This document shows, piece by piece, positions 27,611 through 37,900 of a DNA stretch of 64,000 nucleotides; within the stretch, counting starts at the first letter, position 1; each line of letters opens with the position of its first letter. A program made the position numbers and the translations under genes. The notes below the pieces were generated by a model. It was given only the letters and a program-made list of their open reading frames with translations, was not told the origin of the DNA and ran no database searches. Source of the stretch: Roseburia inulinivorans DSM 16841 (lineage in GTDB: Bacteria > Bacillota > Clostridia > Lachnospirales > Lachnospiraceae); NCBI RefSeq assembly GCF_000174195.1, contig NZ_ACFY01000165.1:17155-81154 (forward strand). The letters run 5' to 3'.

Positions 27611-27739
27611 TTAAAAATTAAAAACGCCTAATGAATATAAAATAAATGCAACCAACATCACAAAATTGATAATGGAAAACCAGGAAAGTACTTTGACATA
27701 TCCCTTTACAGCGCCAACGCTTTTCTCCATCTCATCCAT
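27611..27739 (-). CDS. 42-residue single-helix membrane protein
   Basis: Starts MDEMEKSVGAVKGYVKV at ATG 27739, just past the TGA (27744-27746) of the coiled-coil gene upstream. It contains one membrane helix (WFSIINFVMLVAFILYSLGVF) and ends NF. Its very short length has no counterpart that I recognise. The tight coupling to the upstream coiled-coil gene suggests that the two products act together, for example as a membrane anchor for the coiled coil. Reality is supported by codon-like composition and position, not by homology. Confidence 0.55.
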   Translation of the reverse strand: MDEMEKSVGAVKGYVKVLSWFSIINFVMLVAFILYSLGVFNF

Positions 27740-27743
27740 TTTT

Positions 27744-28475
27744 TCAATTTTTAGAATCAAACTCGTTGAACAGATCCTGAATATTGCGATAGCATTTTAC
27801 ATTCTCGGAGTGAACTTTCTCTGAAAGATCCGTTTTGATAGAATCCAGCTGGGAGGTTGCATTCTCCAGCAATGCCTTCACTTCTGCGACCTGCTCATCG
27901 CTTACTTTCTTATTGGCTGCTGTCTGTTCTTCGATAAACTGCCTGCCTGCCTCGATCTGATCTTCTCCAAGCTTTTTGCTGGCTGCGATCTGATTCTCAT
28001 TTAACTTGCGGTTTGCCTCTAACTGTTCCTCAGTCACTCTCTTCACATCTGCGACCTGCTTTGAGACACTTATTTCAATCTCATTCATCTTCGCGGTGAC
28101 ACGTTCTGCAAGCTCGTCTACTTTTTTGCTGAAATCAGATACGATCTCATCTGCCTCTTCCTGTCTCTCACTTAAGATCTGCTCTAGTTCCTGCGCTTTG
28201 TCTTCTCTCTCATTCACAAGATTCTGCAGCTCCTGTACCTTGCTCTCCTTGGATGTCAATAAATTCTGTAACTGTTTTGCTTTCTCCCTGAATTCATCGA
28301 TCTGACTTAATAAAAAATCTTCTTTTTCCACTTTACTATGTATCCTTTCCTTAGCACGCACCGCTTTTCCTGCGTGTTCTGTTTTATCTTCTTTTGCATA
28401 CAGCCTTGCAGACGGCTGTGTAATTTTTTTCTTCTTCCGGTAATTCTGTGCTATTCTCTGAAACAGACCTGCCAT
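27744..28475 (-). CDS. Coiled-coil protein with hendecad repeats, function unknown
   Basis: 243 residues, soluble and highly charged. After a basic N-terminus (residues 1-50) there is a 14-residue duplicated heptad block (KVQELQNLVNERED / KAQELEQILSERQE, about 79-106). Residues 149-203 hold five consecutive 11-residue repeats, for example EEQLEANRKLN, ENQIAASKKLG and EDQIEAGRQFI. The C-terminus is MSEN-like polar with YRNIQDLFNEFD. Hendecads form slightly right-handed coils that favour oligomers or surface association. I cannot assign a function. It is followed at once by the small membrane protein gene at 27739. Confidence 0.7.
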   Translation of the reverse strand: MAGLFQRIAQNYRKKKKITQPSARLYAKEDKTEHAGKAVRAKERIHSKVEKEDFLLSQIDEFREKAKQLQNLLTSKESKVQELQNLVNEREDKAQELEQILSERQEEADEIVSDFSKKVDELAERVTAKMNEIEISVSKQVADVKRVTEEQLEANRKLNENQIAASKKLGEDQIEAGRQFIEEQTAANKKVSDEQVAEVKALLENATSQLDSIKTDLSEKVHSENVKCYRNIQDLFNEFDSKN

Positions 28476-28710
28476 TTACGTCTCCTCCCACAGCCAGCCT
28501 AAAATAAACTATATTTATTTTACCATTTGCGCTTTTTCTTGTAAAGGAAAAACCTTCCTTTACATTATGTTATCCTGTAGCTGACAGTTTAAGGTATCCT
28601 GTGGATTTAAAAGAAGCGGTTCCAGACGGAACCGCTTCTGATAAGAAAGGGATTATACTTATTTGCTTATTTTGTTATGAATGATATTCATACTTCAAAA
28701 TTGCCGTTCA

Positions 28711-30183
28711 TTATTTACATAATTTTTTGAACTCATCAGCTACGAACTGTACTTTTGTTCCAACAACAACCTGAACAGCTGTTTTACTTGGTCTGATAAC
28801 GCCAGCTGCACCGGCAGATTTGATTTTCTTCTCATCTACTAAAGAGCTGTCTTTTACTTCAAGACGAAGTCTTGTAATACAGTTATCAATGCTTGTAACG
28901 TTTGCTGCACCACCAACACCTTCTAAGATTGTTGCTGCTACAGTTGTGTAATCGCTGCTTCCAAGATCAACTTTTTTCTCTGCTTCTACATCATCATCTT
29001 CTCTACCAGGAGTCTTTAAGTCAAACTTTGTGATAGCGAAACGGAATACAACGTAGAATACGATAAATGCTGCGATTCCAAGAGGAATGATCATCCATGT
29101 ATTCTTTGCTGCAGGAAGGGATGCAGAGAAAAGAAGGTCAGTTGCTCCGGCGGAGAAACAGAAACCTGCTCTGAATCCAACTAATACAGTAATAACTGTG
29201 AAGATACCATATAATGCTGCATATACAACGTAAAGAGCTGGTGCAAGGAACATGAAACCAAACTCGAATGGCTCTGTAACACCACAAACGAATGCACAAA
29301 GAGCTGCGGAAGCTACAAGTCCGATTGCAACTTTCTTCTTGTCACTCTTAGCTGTGTGAACCATAGCAAGAGCTGCACCCGGGATACCGAACATCATACA
29401 TGGGAAGAATCCAGACATATACATACCTAAATCCCATGTTACATCAGCAGATGTCTCACCTGCCCAGAAGTGTCCAAGGTCACCAAGTCCGATCGTATCG
29501 AACCAGAATACGTTGTTTAATGCATGGTGTAATCCTGTTGGGATCAGTAATCTGTTTAAGAATGCATAAATACCAGCACCAACTGCGCCAAGACCTTCAA
29601 TACCCTGACCTACTGCTACTAAAGCACCGAATACTACCGGCCAGATAAATAACAGGATTGCTGAAACAATAATAGAAACAACACCTGCAACGATTGCTAC
29701 GCAACGTTTACCACTGAAGAATGATAACCAGTCAGGTAATTTTGTACCTTTGAATTTGTTGTAGCATGTTGCACCGATAATACCTGCAAGGATACCGATA
29801 AATGGGTTTGCAATTTTACCAAATGCAAGAGATTTTGTTGCATTGTCAGCGATTGCTGGCATTAATGTTGTAACTGTTCCTACGGAAAGAAGGTTTGTCA
29901 TCATTAACCATGATGCTAATGCTGCAAGACCTGCTGTACCATCATTGTCGTCTGCCATTCCGACACCGACACCGATAACAAAAAGAATTGCCATGTTATC
30001 AATTAAAGCGCCACCTGCTTTTACAAGGAAGAAACCGATCATCTGAACGATACCGGTAACATCACCACCCTGCATGGTAGATGGACAAAGCGCATATCCA
30101 ATACCCATTAAGATACCACAGATTGGAAGACACGCAACTGGAAGCATTAAAGCTTTTCCTAATTTCTGCAAATACTTCATCAT
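28711..30183 (-). CDS. PTS transporter subunit IICB, GlcNAc/glucose type (NagE-like)
   Basis: 490 residues. The IIC domain (about 1-380) has many membrane helices, MKYLQKLGKALMLPVACLPI at the start, RLLIPTGLHHALNN and GVTEPFEFGFMF, as in the NagE/PtsG family. The IIB domain (about 405-490) carries the phosphorylated cysteine in SIDNCITRLRLEV. It imports and phosphorylates a sugar. The start resembles GlcNAc-specific NagE more than PtsG, but glucose cannot be excluded. It is the third gene of licT-IIA-IICB, about 100 bp after the IIA gene. Confidence 0.9.
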   Translation of the reverse strand: MMKYLQKLGKALMLPVACLPICGILMGIGYALCPSTMQGGDVTGIVQMIGFFLVKAGGALIDNMAILFVIGVGVGMADDNDGTAGLAALASWLMMTNLLSVGTVTTLMPAIADNATKSLAFGKIANPFIGILAGIIGATCYNKFKGTKLPDWLSFFSGKRCVAIVAGVVSIIVSAILLFIWPVVFGALVAVGQGIEGLGAVGAGIYAFLNRLLIPTGLHHALNNVFWFDTIGLGDLGHFWAGETSADVTWDLGMYMSGFFPCMMFGIPGAALAMVHTAKSDKKKVAIGLVASAALCAFVCGVTEPFEFGFMFLAPALYVVYAALYGIFTVITVLVGFRAGFCFSAGATDLLFSASLPAAKNTWMIIPLGIAAFIVFYVVFRFAITKFDLKTPGREDDDVEAEKKVDLGSSDYTTVAATILEGVGGAANVTSIDNCITRLRLEVKDSSLVDEKKIKSAGAAGVIRPSKTAVQVVVGTKVQFVADEFKKLCK

Positions 30184-30283
30184 ACTAAAAGCTCCTCCTT
30201 TTTTTATAATCCCTTTTAGTTTTATTTTATACCGTTAGAAACACGGCTAAAATACGTTTTTCATATCACAGATCCCTGTCTGT

Positions 30284-30766
30284 TTATTTCTTTAAGATCA
30301 GAACTGTATCACCCGCATTGACATCAGATCCCGTCACTGCTTCCACGGTCTGATAATCCGACGTGTTGCATACAACCATCGGTGTGATCACATCATAACC
30401 TGCTGCTTTCACTGCCTCAAGGTCAACCGAGATCAGCAGATCTCCTTTTTTCACCGCATCCCCATTTCCTTTATGGGCGGTAAAATGTTCTCCCTTTAAT
30501 GCGACAGTATCTAATCCGATATGCACAAGCAATTCCACGCCCTCTGTGGTCGTCATGCTCACTGCATGCTTCGTATCAAATAACATCTCGATCGTGCCGT
30601 CTGCCGGTGCGTATATCTTACCATCTTCCGGCTGGATTGCAACACCCTTGCCTAAGATCTCTTCTCCGAATGTCGGATCACTTACCTGACTGATTGGAAC
30701 TGCCTTTCCTTTGACCGGTGCACCAATCTCAATTCCTTTGTCTTTTTTCTTCAAAAAATCGAACAC
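30284..30766 (-). CDS. PTS sugar transporter subunit IIA (glucose family)
   Basis: 160 residues of the IIA-Glc fold. The phosphorylated histidine is in ELLVHIGLDTV and the second active-site histidine in FDTKHAVSM. KIYAPADGTI is the family's conserved loop. It passes phosphate from HPr to the IICB protein encoded next. It lies 33 bp after the antiterminator gene, so the three genes form one operon controlled by the RNA element at 31681-31760. Confidence 0.92.
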   Translation of the reverse strand: MFDFLKKKDKGIEIGAPVKGKAVPISQVSDPTFGEEILGKGVAIQPEDGKIYAPADGTIEMLFDTKHAVSMTTTEGVELLVHIGLDTVALKGEHFTAHKGNGDAVKKGDLLISVDLEAVKAAGYDVITPMVVCNTSDYQTVEAVTGSDVNAGDTVLILKK

Positions 30767-30798
30767 CTTAATCCCTCTTTTCTGTATTATGATGTACT

Positions 30799-31632
30799 TT
30801 AGTCTGTCATGCAGACACGCTTAATATGTATCGCAAGAAACATGATCTCCTCGCCGGATATCTGACCGCCGTACTCTTTTTCGATATATTCTGCAATATG
30901 TTTACTGCACTCATACTCTCTCGGATACTTGTTCTCCATCAGCTTTGCAAATTCGATCTCCTCATCTTTCAACAACTCATGCCGGTAAAGACGCTGTGCC
31001 AAAAACTTCAGATGTGTGACAAATCTCTCATAGTGGAGCGATTCCTCATCAAATTCAATGCCCATCTCCTGTTTGACCAGTTCTAAGATCCCCTGTATCA
31101 TATTCGTCATTGCAAAGGTATCGTTGATCGTTGTATCGTACTCTGCATTCACAAAATGGAGTGCGATAAATCCCGCCTCATCCTCTGAAAACTTTGTTCC
31201 GAGTTTTTCATTCAAAAGATCGATCGCATATTTTCCCATCAGGTATTCCTGATGATAAAACTTCTTGATTTCCCACAGCAGTGCATTCTTCAGCTGGATT
31301 CCCTGCGCCTGTCTCTGAATCGCAAAATTGATATGATCTGTCAGTGTGATATAAATACTCTGATTCAACTGTACATTCAGATTCTTTTTCGCATAGGTAA
31401 TGATATCACTCGTGAGCTGCATATGCTCTAATGGAATGTTCTCTAAAATCTCCTGAAACTGCCGGGAAAGCTTCTCGTTCTCAATCCGGAAAACCTTCTC
31501 GATCCTGCTCTCATCAATCGCATCACCCGTATGTGCCTTGAATCCAATCCCCTTACCCATGATAACAACTTCCTGCTGATTCTCATCATATGCTGATATT
31601 ACGTTGTTATTAATCACTTTCTGGATAACCAT
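30799..31632 (-). CDS. licT: BglG/LicT-family transcription antiterminator
   Basis: 277 residues. The RNA-binding CAT domain (about 1-55, VIQKVINNNVISAYDENQQEVVIMGKG, given in part) is followed by PRD1 (about 70-165) and PRD2 (about 175-277). The conserved PRD histidines are present (TDHINFAI, ALHFVNAEYD, CSKHIAEYIE, LAIHIKRV). It binds the RAT hairpin and lets RNA polymerase pass the terminator when its PRDs are properly phosphorylated by the PTS. Both RNA elements lie in its own leader. The controlled PTS looks NagE-like, whereas classical LicT controls beta-glucoside genes. Confidence 0.92.
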   Translation of the reverse strand: MVIQKVINNNVISAYDENQQEVVIMGKGIGFKAHTGDAIDESRIEKVFRIENEKLSRQFQEILENIPLEHMQLTSDIITYAKKNLNVQLNQSIYITLTDHINFAIQRQAQGIQLKNALLWEIKKFYHQEYLMGKYAIDLLNEKLGTKFSEDEAGFIALHFVNAEYDTTINDTFAMTNMIQGILELVKQEMGIEFDEESLHYERFVTHLKFLAQRLYRHELLKDEEIEFAKLMENKYPREYECSKHIAEYIEKEYGGQISGEEIMFLAIHIKRVCMTD

Positions 31633-31680
31633 ATGCCACTCCGTTTTTATTTGATAAAAGCCTCTGTTTTACTGTGCATT

Positions 31681-31738
31681 CTAAAAAGAAAAACCAAATT
31701 TTACAAAATCCAAGTATAGAAATGTAAAATCTGGTTTT
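31681..31738 (-). terminator. Leader terminator controlled by the antiterminator
   Basis: On the minus strand AAAACCAGATTTTACA pairs with TGTAAAATTTGGTTTT (one G-U pair), followed by TTCTTTTTAG. It overlaps the 3' end of the RAT element, so the two structures are mutually exclusive, as in the bgl/lic paradigm. Confidence 0.9.
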
Positions 31739-31760
31739 GCCTGCTTATCAGTAACAATCC
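31733..31760 (-). promoter_or_regulatory. Ribonucleic antiterminator (RAT) target of LicT-type protein
   Basis: The minus strand reads GGATTGTTACTG, a short variable loop, then GCAGGCAAAACC. This is a near-perfect match to the RAT consensus of the BglG/LicT family, immediately upstream of and overlapping the leader terminator. Confidence 0.92.
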
Positions 31761-31916
31761 AATATTTTATTCGCTTGATTTAAGAAAATTTTAACATTCA
31801 TTGTTTATTATGTCAAGTTTTATTCCTGCTTATTTTCTTTTTTGTAAGCATTTACTATATATGCATCTAAAACCTATACATAATAGCCAATATCCCTGCC
31901 ATCTTCTACCGGAGTT

Positions 31917-32174
31917 TTACAGATTCGTTTCAAAGAACGCTTTTATTGCATCACATGCTGCATCTTCGTCGTCGCCTTCTACCGTTACAGTCACAGTCTG
32001 ATCTTTTTTGACTCCCATTCCCATAACTGCCATCAGGCGAGAAGCATCTACGGATTTTCCATCTTTTTCAAGTGTTACTTTGCTCTGGAAATTTTTCACT
32101 TCCTTTACAAGCATCCCTGCCGGTCTTGCATGGATTCCCAACTCGTCTTTTACTGTGTAACTGAATGATTTCAT
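31917..32174 (-). CDS. ptsH: Phosphocarrier protein HPr
   Basis: 85 residues from the ATG at 32174, eight bases after AAGGAGG. The active histidine is His15 in GIHARPAG. Aligned to Bacillus HPr, the regulatory Ser46 position is arginine, with a serine one residue before it (VDASRLMAVMGMG instead of VNLKSIMGVMSLG). His15 passes phosphate from enzyme I to IIA proteins. Whether HPr kinase can still modify the shifted serine is open. It is encoded just before ptsH's partner ptsI in reverse order of transcription: ptsI lies upstream and ends 20 bp before this start. Confidence 0.93.
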   Translation of the reverse strand: MKSFSYTVKDELGIHARPAGMLVKEVKNFQSKVTLEKDGKSVDASRLMAVMGMGVKKDQTVTVTVEGDDEDAACDAIKAFFETNL

Positions 32175-32194
32175 TTTCATTTCCTCCTTAAACA

Positions 32195-33814
32195 TTAAGC
32201 ATTTAATATTTTATCTCTTACAGGCAGCACCATCGCCGGTGATACCGATAATTCATCAATTCCCATTTTTACAAATGTCTCCGTAAGCGTTAAGTCTGCC
32301 CCGAGTTCCCCACAGATACCTGCCCAGATTCCCGCTTTGTGTGCGCTGTCAATGACCATCTGGATCATCTTGAGCACTGCTGGATGATGGGAGTCATAAA
32401 ACTGGTCAAGCTTTGCATTCTGCCTGTCGATCGCGAGCGTATACTGTGTCAGGTCGTTGGTTCCAATACTGAAAAAGTCAACCTCTTTTGCCAGTTCATC
32501 TGCGATCATCACAGCTGCCGGTGTCTCGATCATAATGCCAAATTCCACATTTTTAAACGGAATGCCTTCTGAGGTCAGCTCTGCTTTTACCTCTTCCATA
32601 ATCTCTTTGACTTTTCTCACTTCCCATACCGATGCGATCATCGGGATCATAATGGAAATATTGCCGAACATGCTGGCGCGGAGCAGTGCTCTCAACTGTG
32701 TCTTGAAAATATCCGGCTGATCCAGACAGATCCTCACGGCACGGTAACCAAGCGCCGGATTGTCCTCGTGTTCGAGTCCAAAGTAATCGATCTGCTTGTC
32801 TGCTCCAATATCCAGAGTACGGATAATGACTTTTTTTCCTGCCATCACTTCCGCAACCGTTTTATAGGACTGGAACTGCTCATCCTCTGTTGGGAAATGG
32901 TCACTCTGCAAATATAAAAACTCACTTCTGAAAAGTCCGATACCTGCTGCATCATTCTGTAAAACAGCGCCTAAATCTTTCACTTCGCCGATATTGGCAT
33001 ACAATTTTATTTCTTTGCCCTCTTTCGTGACGGTCGGCTTTCCCTTTAATTGCTGCAGTAATTCCTGACGGTTCTTTTCGTCCTGCTGCTTTTTCTCATA
33101 TTCTCTTAATGTCTCCTCATCCGGATCAATGATCACGATCCCCTTGAATCCGTCCACGATCGCCATTTTTCCATTCACTTCTTTCGGAACTGCTGTGGAT
33201 ACCAGAGCCGGAATGTTCATCGTCCTCGCCAGGATTGCGGTATGTGAATTCGTAGAGCCATGTCGTGTCACAAAGGCAAGCACTGTCTCACGGTCTAACT
33301 GGATCGTCTCACTCGGTGCAAGATCATCTGCTGCTATGATATATTTTTCTTTTTCTGCTCCAGAAGTGTTCACCTTTTCTTCTTTCTGCGATAAAACACG
33401 GATCACACGCTCCGAGATGTCCTTCACATCTGCTGCACGTTCCTTCATATAATCGTCGTCCATATCTGCGAACATTCTGGCAAAGTTATCGCCAGTCGTT
33501 GCCACGGCGAACTCTGCGTTGACGGACTGTGCCTCGATGATATTCCGGACAGAATCAAGATAGTCTTCATCCTCCAACATCATCTGGTGCACTTCAAAAA
33601 TGGCTGCATTTGCCTCTCCTACTTCTTTGACCGCTTTGTCATAAAGTCCTTTCAGTTCTTCTGCCGCCTGATCTCTGGCTGCCTCAAAACGTGCGATCTC
33701 TGCTTTCGCATCCTCAATCTTCACTCGTCTGACTACATTGTTTTCTTTGGAAATCTCTTTGATTTTTCCGATTGCGATTCCCCCGAATGCAATCTTTCCA
33801 GTTATGTTCTGCAT
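32195..33814 (-). CDS. ptsI: PTS enzyme I
   Basis: About 539 residues from the ATG at 33814 (MQNITGKIAFGG), which follows GAGGAGGAGC. The longer frame to 33889 lacks such a site. The active histidine is in GSTNSHTAILART. The PEP-binding TIM barrel shows GLFRSEFLYL, RTLDIGADKQ, NPALGYRAVRICL and ICGELGAD. It takes phosphate from PEP and gives it to HPr. It is transcribed first, then ptsH, unlike the more usual ptsH-ptsI order. Confidence 0.95.
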   Translation of the reverse strand: MQNITGKIAFGGIAIGKIKEISKENNVVRRVKIEDAKAEIARFEAARDQAAEELKGLYDKAVKEVGEANAAIFEVHQMMLEDEDYLDSVRNIIEAQSVNAEFAVATTGDNFARMFADMDDDYMKERAADVKDISERVIRVLSQKEEKVNTSGAEKEKYIIAADDLAPSETIQLDRETVLAFVTRHGSTNSHTAILARTMNIPALVSTAVPKEVNGKMAIVDGFKGIVIIDPDEETLREYEKKQQDEKNRQELLQQLKGKPTVTKEGKEIKLYANIGEVKDLGAVLQNDAAGIGLFRSEFLYLQSDHFPTEDEQFQSYKTVAEVMAGKKVIIRTLDIGADKQIDYFGLEHEDNPALGYRAVRICLDQPDIFKTQLRALLRASMFGNISIMIPMIASVWEVRKVKEIMEEVKAELTSEGIPFKNVEFGIMIETPAAVMIADELAKEVDFFSIGTNDLTQYTLAIDRQNAKLDQFYDSHHPAVLKMIQMVIDSAHKAGIWAGICGELGADLTLTETFVKMGIDELSVSPAMVLPVRDKILNA

Positions 33815-33983
33815 TTGCTCCTCCTCACCAGACAGCTGATACCATTTTGGGAATCTGCCGTCAAAATTAAAAAAGCCGAAAAAGTTCACGCAGCCAACGG
33901 CGTCTTACTTTTCCGGTTTAGTACATTTGCATGTGAACTATCCTTAAAATATAATTTTATTATAAGTTTTCACAAAGTATTTG

Positions 33984-34724
33984 TCAACACAATTCTGCCA
34001 GTCTGTGTACTTTTGCTGCATCCACCACTTCATATTGATTCTTTTCCTGTATTCCTGCATAGGAGAAATCAACGTATTCATTCGAAGTTGTGATGTCTTT
34101 TTTCCATACCCGGCATGAACTGTGTACCTGATGAACTCCTGTATATGTCATTAGTTCTCTAACATTGTTCTCATTCACACCGCTTCCGGCAAGAATTTCA
34201 ATCTCACTTCCATATTCCTTCTGAAGCTGTTTTAACCGTTCTCTTCCACTCCACACATCCGGTGCGCCGCCGCTCGTTAAGATTCGGTCTGCCCCAAGCC
34301 CAATCAATTGCTCGATCGTTTTCTTCTGATCGGCAACACAGTCAAAAGCGCGGTGAAACACCGCTTCCCTTCCCTGCTCATGTATCAGATAGATGACTTC
34401 TTTTGTACGTTCTGTATCTAAGGTTTGATCCTCTTTTAAAAATCCGAAAGCAATCCCGTCTGCTCCATGCTCCAGCAAAAGTTTTGTATCCAAAATCATT
34501 GTCTGATATTCCTCCGCAGAATAACAGAATCCACCACCTCTCGGACGTACCATCGCCACAACAGGAATCTCACACTGTTCCTTCGCGCAGATCAGATTTG
34601 CCAGTGATGGGGTAAGACCGCCAAGATATAATGCACTGTTTAATTCTACCCTGTCGGCACCATTTTCATATGCTGTTTTTACATCTTCAAAACTGCCGCA
34701 GCAGATTTCTAAAACTGATTTCAT
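33984..34724 (-). CDS. cutC: CutC family protein
   Basis: 246 residues, TIM barrel of the CutC family: LEICCGSFEDVKTAYENGADRVEL (given in part), MVRPRGGGFCYS, FGFLKEDQTLD, FHRAFDC, RILTSGGAPDVW and GSGVNENNVREL. Family members were linked to copper tolerance, but the biochemical role is unclear. It lies between the PTS genes and pyruvate:ferredoxin oxidoreductase on the minus strand and appears to be a single-gene unit. Confidence 0.92.
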   Translation of the reverse strand: MKSVLEICCGSFEDVKTAYENGADRVELNSALYLGGLTPSLANLICAKEQCEIPVVAMVRPRGGGFCYSAEEYQTMILDTKLLLEHGADGIAFGFLKEDQTLDTERTKEVIYLIHEQGREAVFHRAFDCVADQKKTIEQLIGLGADRILTSGGAPDVWSGRERLKQLQKEYGSEIEILAGSGVNENNVRELMTYTGVHQVHSSCRVWKKDITTSNEYVDFSYAGIQEKNQYEVVDAAKVHRLAELC

Positions 34725-34879
34725 AGGTTTGTCACAATTCCTTTTCTTATCATTCGGATTGATGATTGTTATTATAAACTTTCTATCTTTTAAAATCTAC
34801 TATCTACAAAAAATCTTTTTTTCATTTTCTCTATAAACAATAAAATGAATGTTCCGCGAACATTCTATTGTCCTGAATG

Positions 34880-34919
34880 CAGAAAGCCCGGAAAGGCTTA
34901 CGCCTTTCCGGGCTTTCTG
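34880..34919. terminator. Strong terminator after the pyruvate oxidoreductase gene
   Basis: A perfect 18-bp stem (CAGAAAGCCCGGAAAGGC and its complement) around TTAC. It is G+C rich and lies about 33 bp past the gene's stop. The T-run is short on both strands. Confidence 0.8.
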
Positions 34920-34951
34920 GAATTTACAATGACTCAGACAATGTCCAAATC

Positions 34952-37900
34952 TTATTTGTATAACTCAACTAATCTTAACAGATGTTCGTAACGAGCTTTT
35001 GCAGCTTCCTCAGATGCAGCAAAGAGTTTTGCAGCTCTTTCTGGGAAGGATCTTGTTAATCTGCTGTAACGTGTCTCGTTATTTAAGAACTCCTGATATG
35101 TTCCATCGCCTGGTTTAGATGTTAATGTGAATGGATTCTTTCCTTCAGCTTTCAGAGCTGGGTTGAAGGAGAAGAGGTTCCAGTAACCAGCAGCTACTGC
35201 TTTCTTCATCTCATCCTGGCAGTGGTTCATTCCACCTTTCACACCGTGTAACTCACATGGAGCATATCCGATGATCAGGGATGGTCCGTCATAAGCTTCT
35301 GCTTCTGCAAGAACTTTAACAGCCTGAGCCATGTTAGCACCAAGAGCAATCTGTGCTACATAAACGTAACCATAGCTCATAGCGATCTCAGCAAGGCTCT
35401 TCTTGCCAACTTCTTTACCAGCAGCAGCGAACTGACAAACTTCACCGATGTTGGAAGCTTTAGAAGCCTGTCCACCTGTATTAGAGTACATCTCTGTATC
35501 GAATACCATAACGTTTACGTTATGTCCGGAAGCAAGTACATGGTCTAATCCACCGAAACCAATATCATATGCCCATCCGTCACCACCGAAGATCCATACG
35601 GACTTCTTAGCAAGGTAATCTTTTTTCTCAAGAGCAGCTTTTGCATCTGGACATCCAGCTGCTGCAGCTTTCTCTAATTCAGCTACAAGAGCTTCTGTTG
35701 CAGGTGTATTTGCTTTTGTATCCTGTTTTGTCTCCATGAATTTAGCAAATGCATCTTTTAATTCTGCGCTTGCTTTATCAGAAGAAACACATTTCTCAAC
35801 GCTTGCGATAGCCTGGTCACGTAATACTTCCTGACCAATCTGCATACCTAAACCATGCTCAGCGTTATCCTCGAATAAGGAGTTAGCCCAAGCTGGTCCT
35901 TTCTTGGAATCTTTGTTTACTGTATATGGTGATGTAGCAGCCGGGCCACCCCAGATAGAAGAACATCCGGTAGCGTTAGAGATGTACATATGCTCACCAA
36001 ATAACTGTGTAATCAAACGAGCGTAAGATGTTTCAGCACATCCTGCACAAGATCCGGAGAACTCAAGTAATGGCTGGTTGAACTGAGAACCTTTTACAGT
36101 GTTGTCAGCTGGCATACCAGGTTTCTTGCCAACGTTTGCTACTAAGTAGTCAAATACTGGCTGTTCTTCTGCCTGAGATTCCTGTGGAACCATCTCGATA
36201 GCACCTACTGGACATACAGTGATACACTCACCACATCCCATACAGTCTAATGGAGATACGCTCATTGTATATTTGTATTCGCTTGCCTTTGGTTTTGTAT
36301 CAGCAAGTTTGATATTAGCCGGAGCAGCTTTTACTTCGTCTTCACTTAACATGAATGGACGGATTGTAGCATGTGAACATACAAATGCACACTGGTTACA
36401 CTGGATACATTTAGCAGCATCCCATGTAGGAACTGTTACAGCTGTACCACGTTTCTCATATGCTGATGCACCCTGCTCGAACTGTCCATCTGGGTTGCCC
36501 ATGAATGCAGATACTGGAAGAGAATCACCATCCATTAATGCGATTGGATTCATTAAATCTTCTACCATCTTAACTGTCTCTGGACGACCTGTTAATTTCT
36601 TAGGAGCTGGATCTGCTTCTGGGTTAGACCAGGAAGCTGGTACTTCAACTTTATGTACAGCGTCAACACCTGCGTCGATAGCTTTGTAGTTCATCTCTAC
36701 AACTGCGTCACCTTTTTTACCGTAAGATTTCTTAGCAGCAGCTTTCATGAAATCAACAGCTTCTTCAATTGGCATTACGTTTGCTAATTTGAAGAATGCA
36801 GACTGAAGAATTGTGTTAGTACGTTTACCCATACCAATTTCAATTGCTTTGTCAATAGCGTTGATTGTATATAACTGAATGTTGTTATCAGCAATATATT
36901 TCTTAGCTTCTGCATTTAAGTGATGAGCTAACTCTTCATCAGACCACTGGCAGTTAATCATGAATACTCCGCCTGGTTTTACGTCCTGAACCATCTTGAA
37001 TCCTTTTGTTACATAAGATGGGTTATGACATGCAACGAAGTCTGCCTGGTTGATGTAGTATGGGCTTCTGATTGGTTTGTCACCAAATCTTAAGTGGGAA
37101 ATTGTAACACCACCTGTTTTCTTGGAGTCATACTGGAAGTAAGCCTGGATGTATTTGTCTGTGTGGTCACCGATGATCTTTGTAGAGTTCTTGTTAGCAC
37201 CTACAGTACCGTCACCACCAAGTCCCCAGAACTTGCACTCTACAGTTCCTTCAGCAGCTGTGATAGGAGCTGGTTTTACTTCTGGTAAGCTTAAGTTTGT
37301 AACGTCATCTACGATACCAATTGTGAAACGTGCTTTTGGAGCATCTTTCTCTAATTCTTTGTATACAGCGAATAAGCTTGAAGGTGGTGTATCTTTGGAA
37401 CCTAATCCGTAACGTCCGCCTGTTAATACGATTGTATCAAGACCTGCCTCACGAAGAGTTGTTGCTACGTCTAAGTATAATGGATCACCAAGCGCTCCTG
37501 GCTCTTTTGTTCTGTCAAGTACTGCAACTTTCTTAACTGTCTTTGGAAGAACTTTTAAGAATGCTTCAGATACCCATGGACGGTATAAACGAACTTTAAC
37601 TAATCCGACTTTCTCGCCCTTAGCTGTTAAGTAGTCGATTACTTCTTCTGCTACGTCATTTACAGAACCCATAGCTACGATAACGCGCTCTGCATCTTCT
37701 GCTCCGTAGTAGTTGAATAAGTCGTAGTTTGTTCCTAATTTTTCATTAACCTTAGCCATGTATTTTTCAACGATAGCTGGTAATTCATTGTAAGCTGTAT
37801 TACAAGCTTCACGATGCTGGAAGAAAACGTCACCATTCTCATGAGATCCACGCATAGCCGGATGCTCTGGATTTAATGCATGTGCACGGAATGCAGCAAC

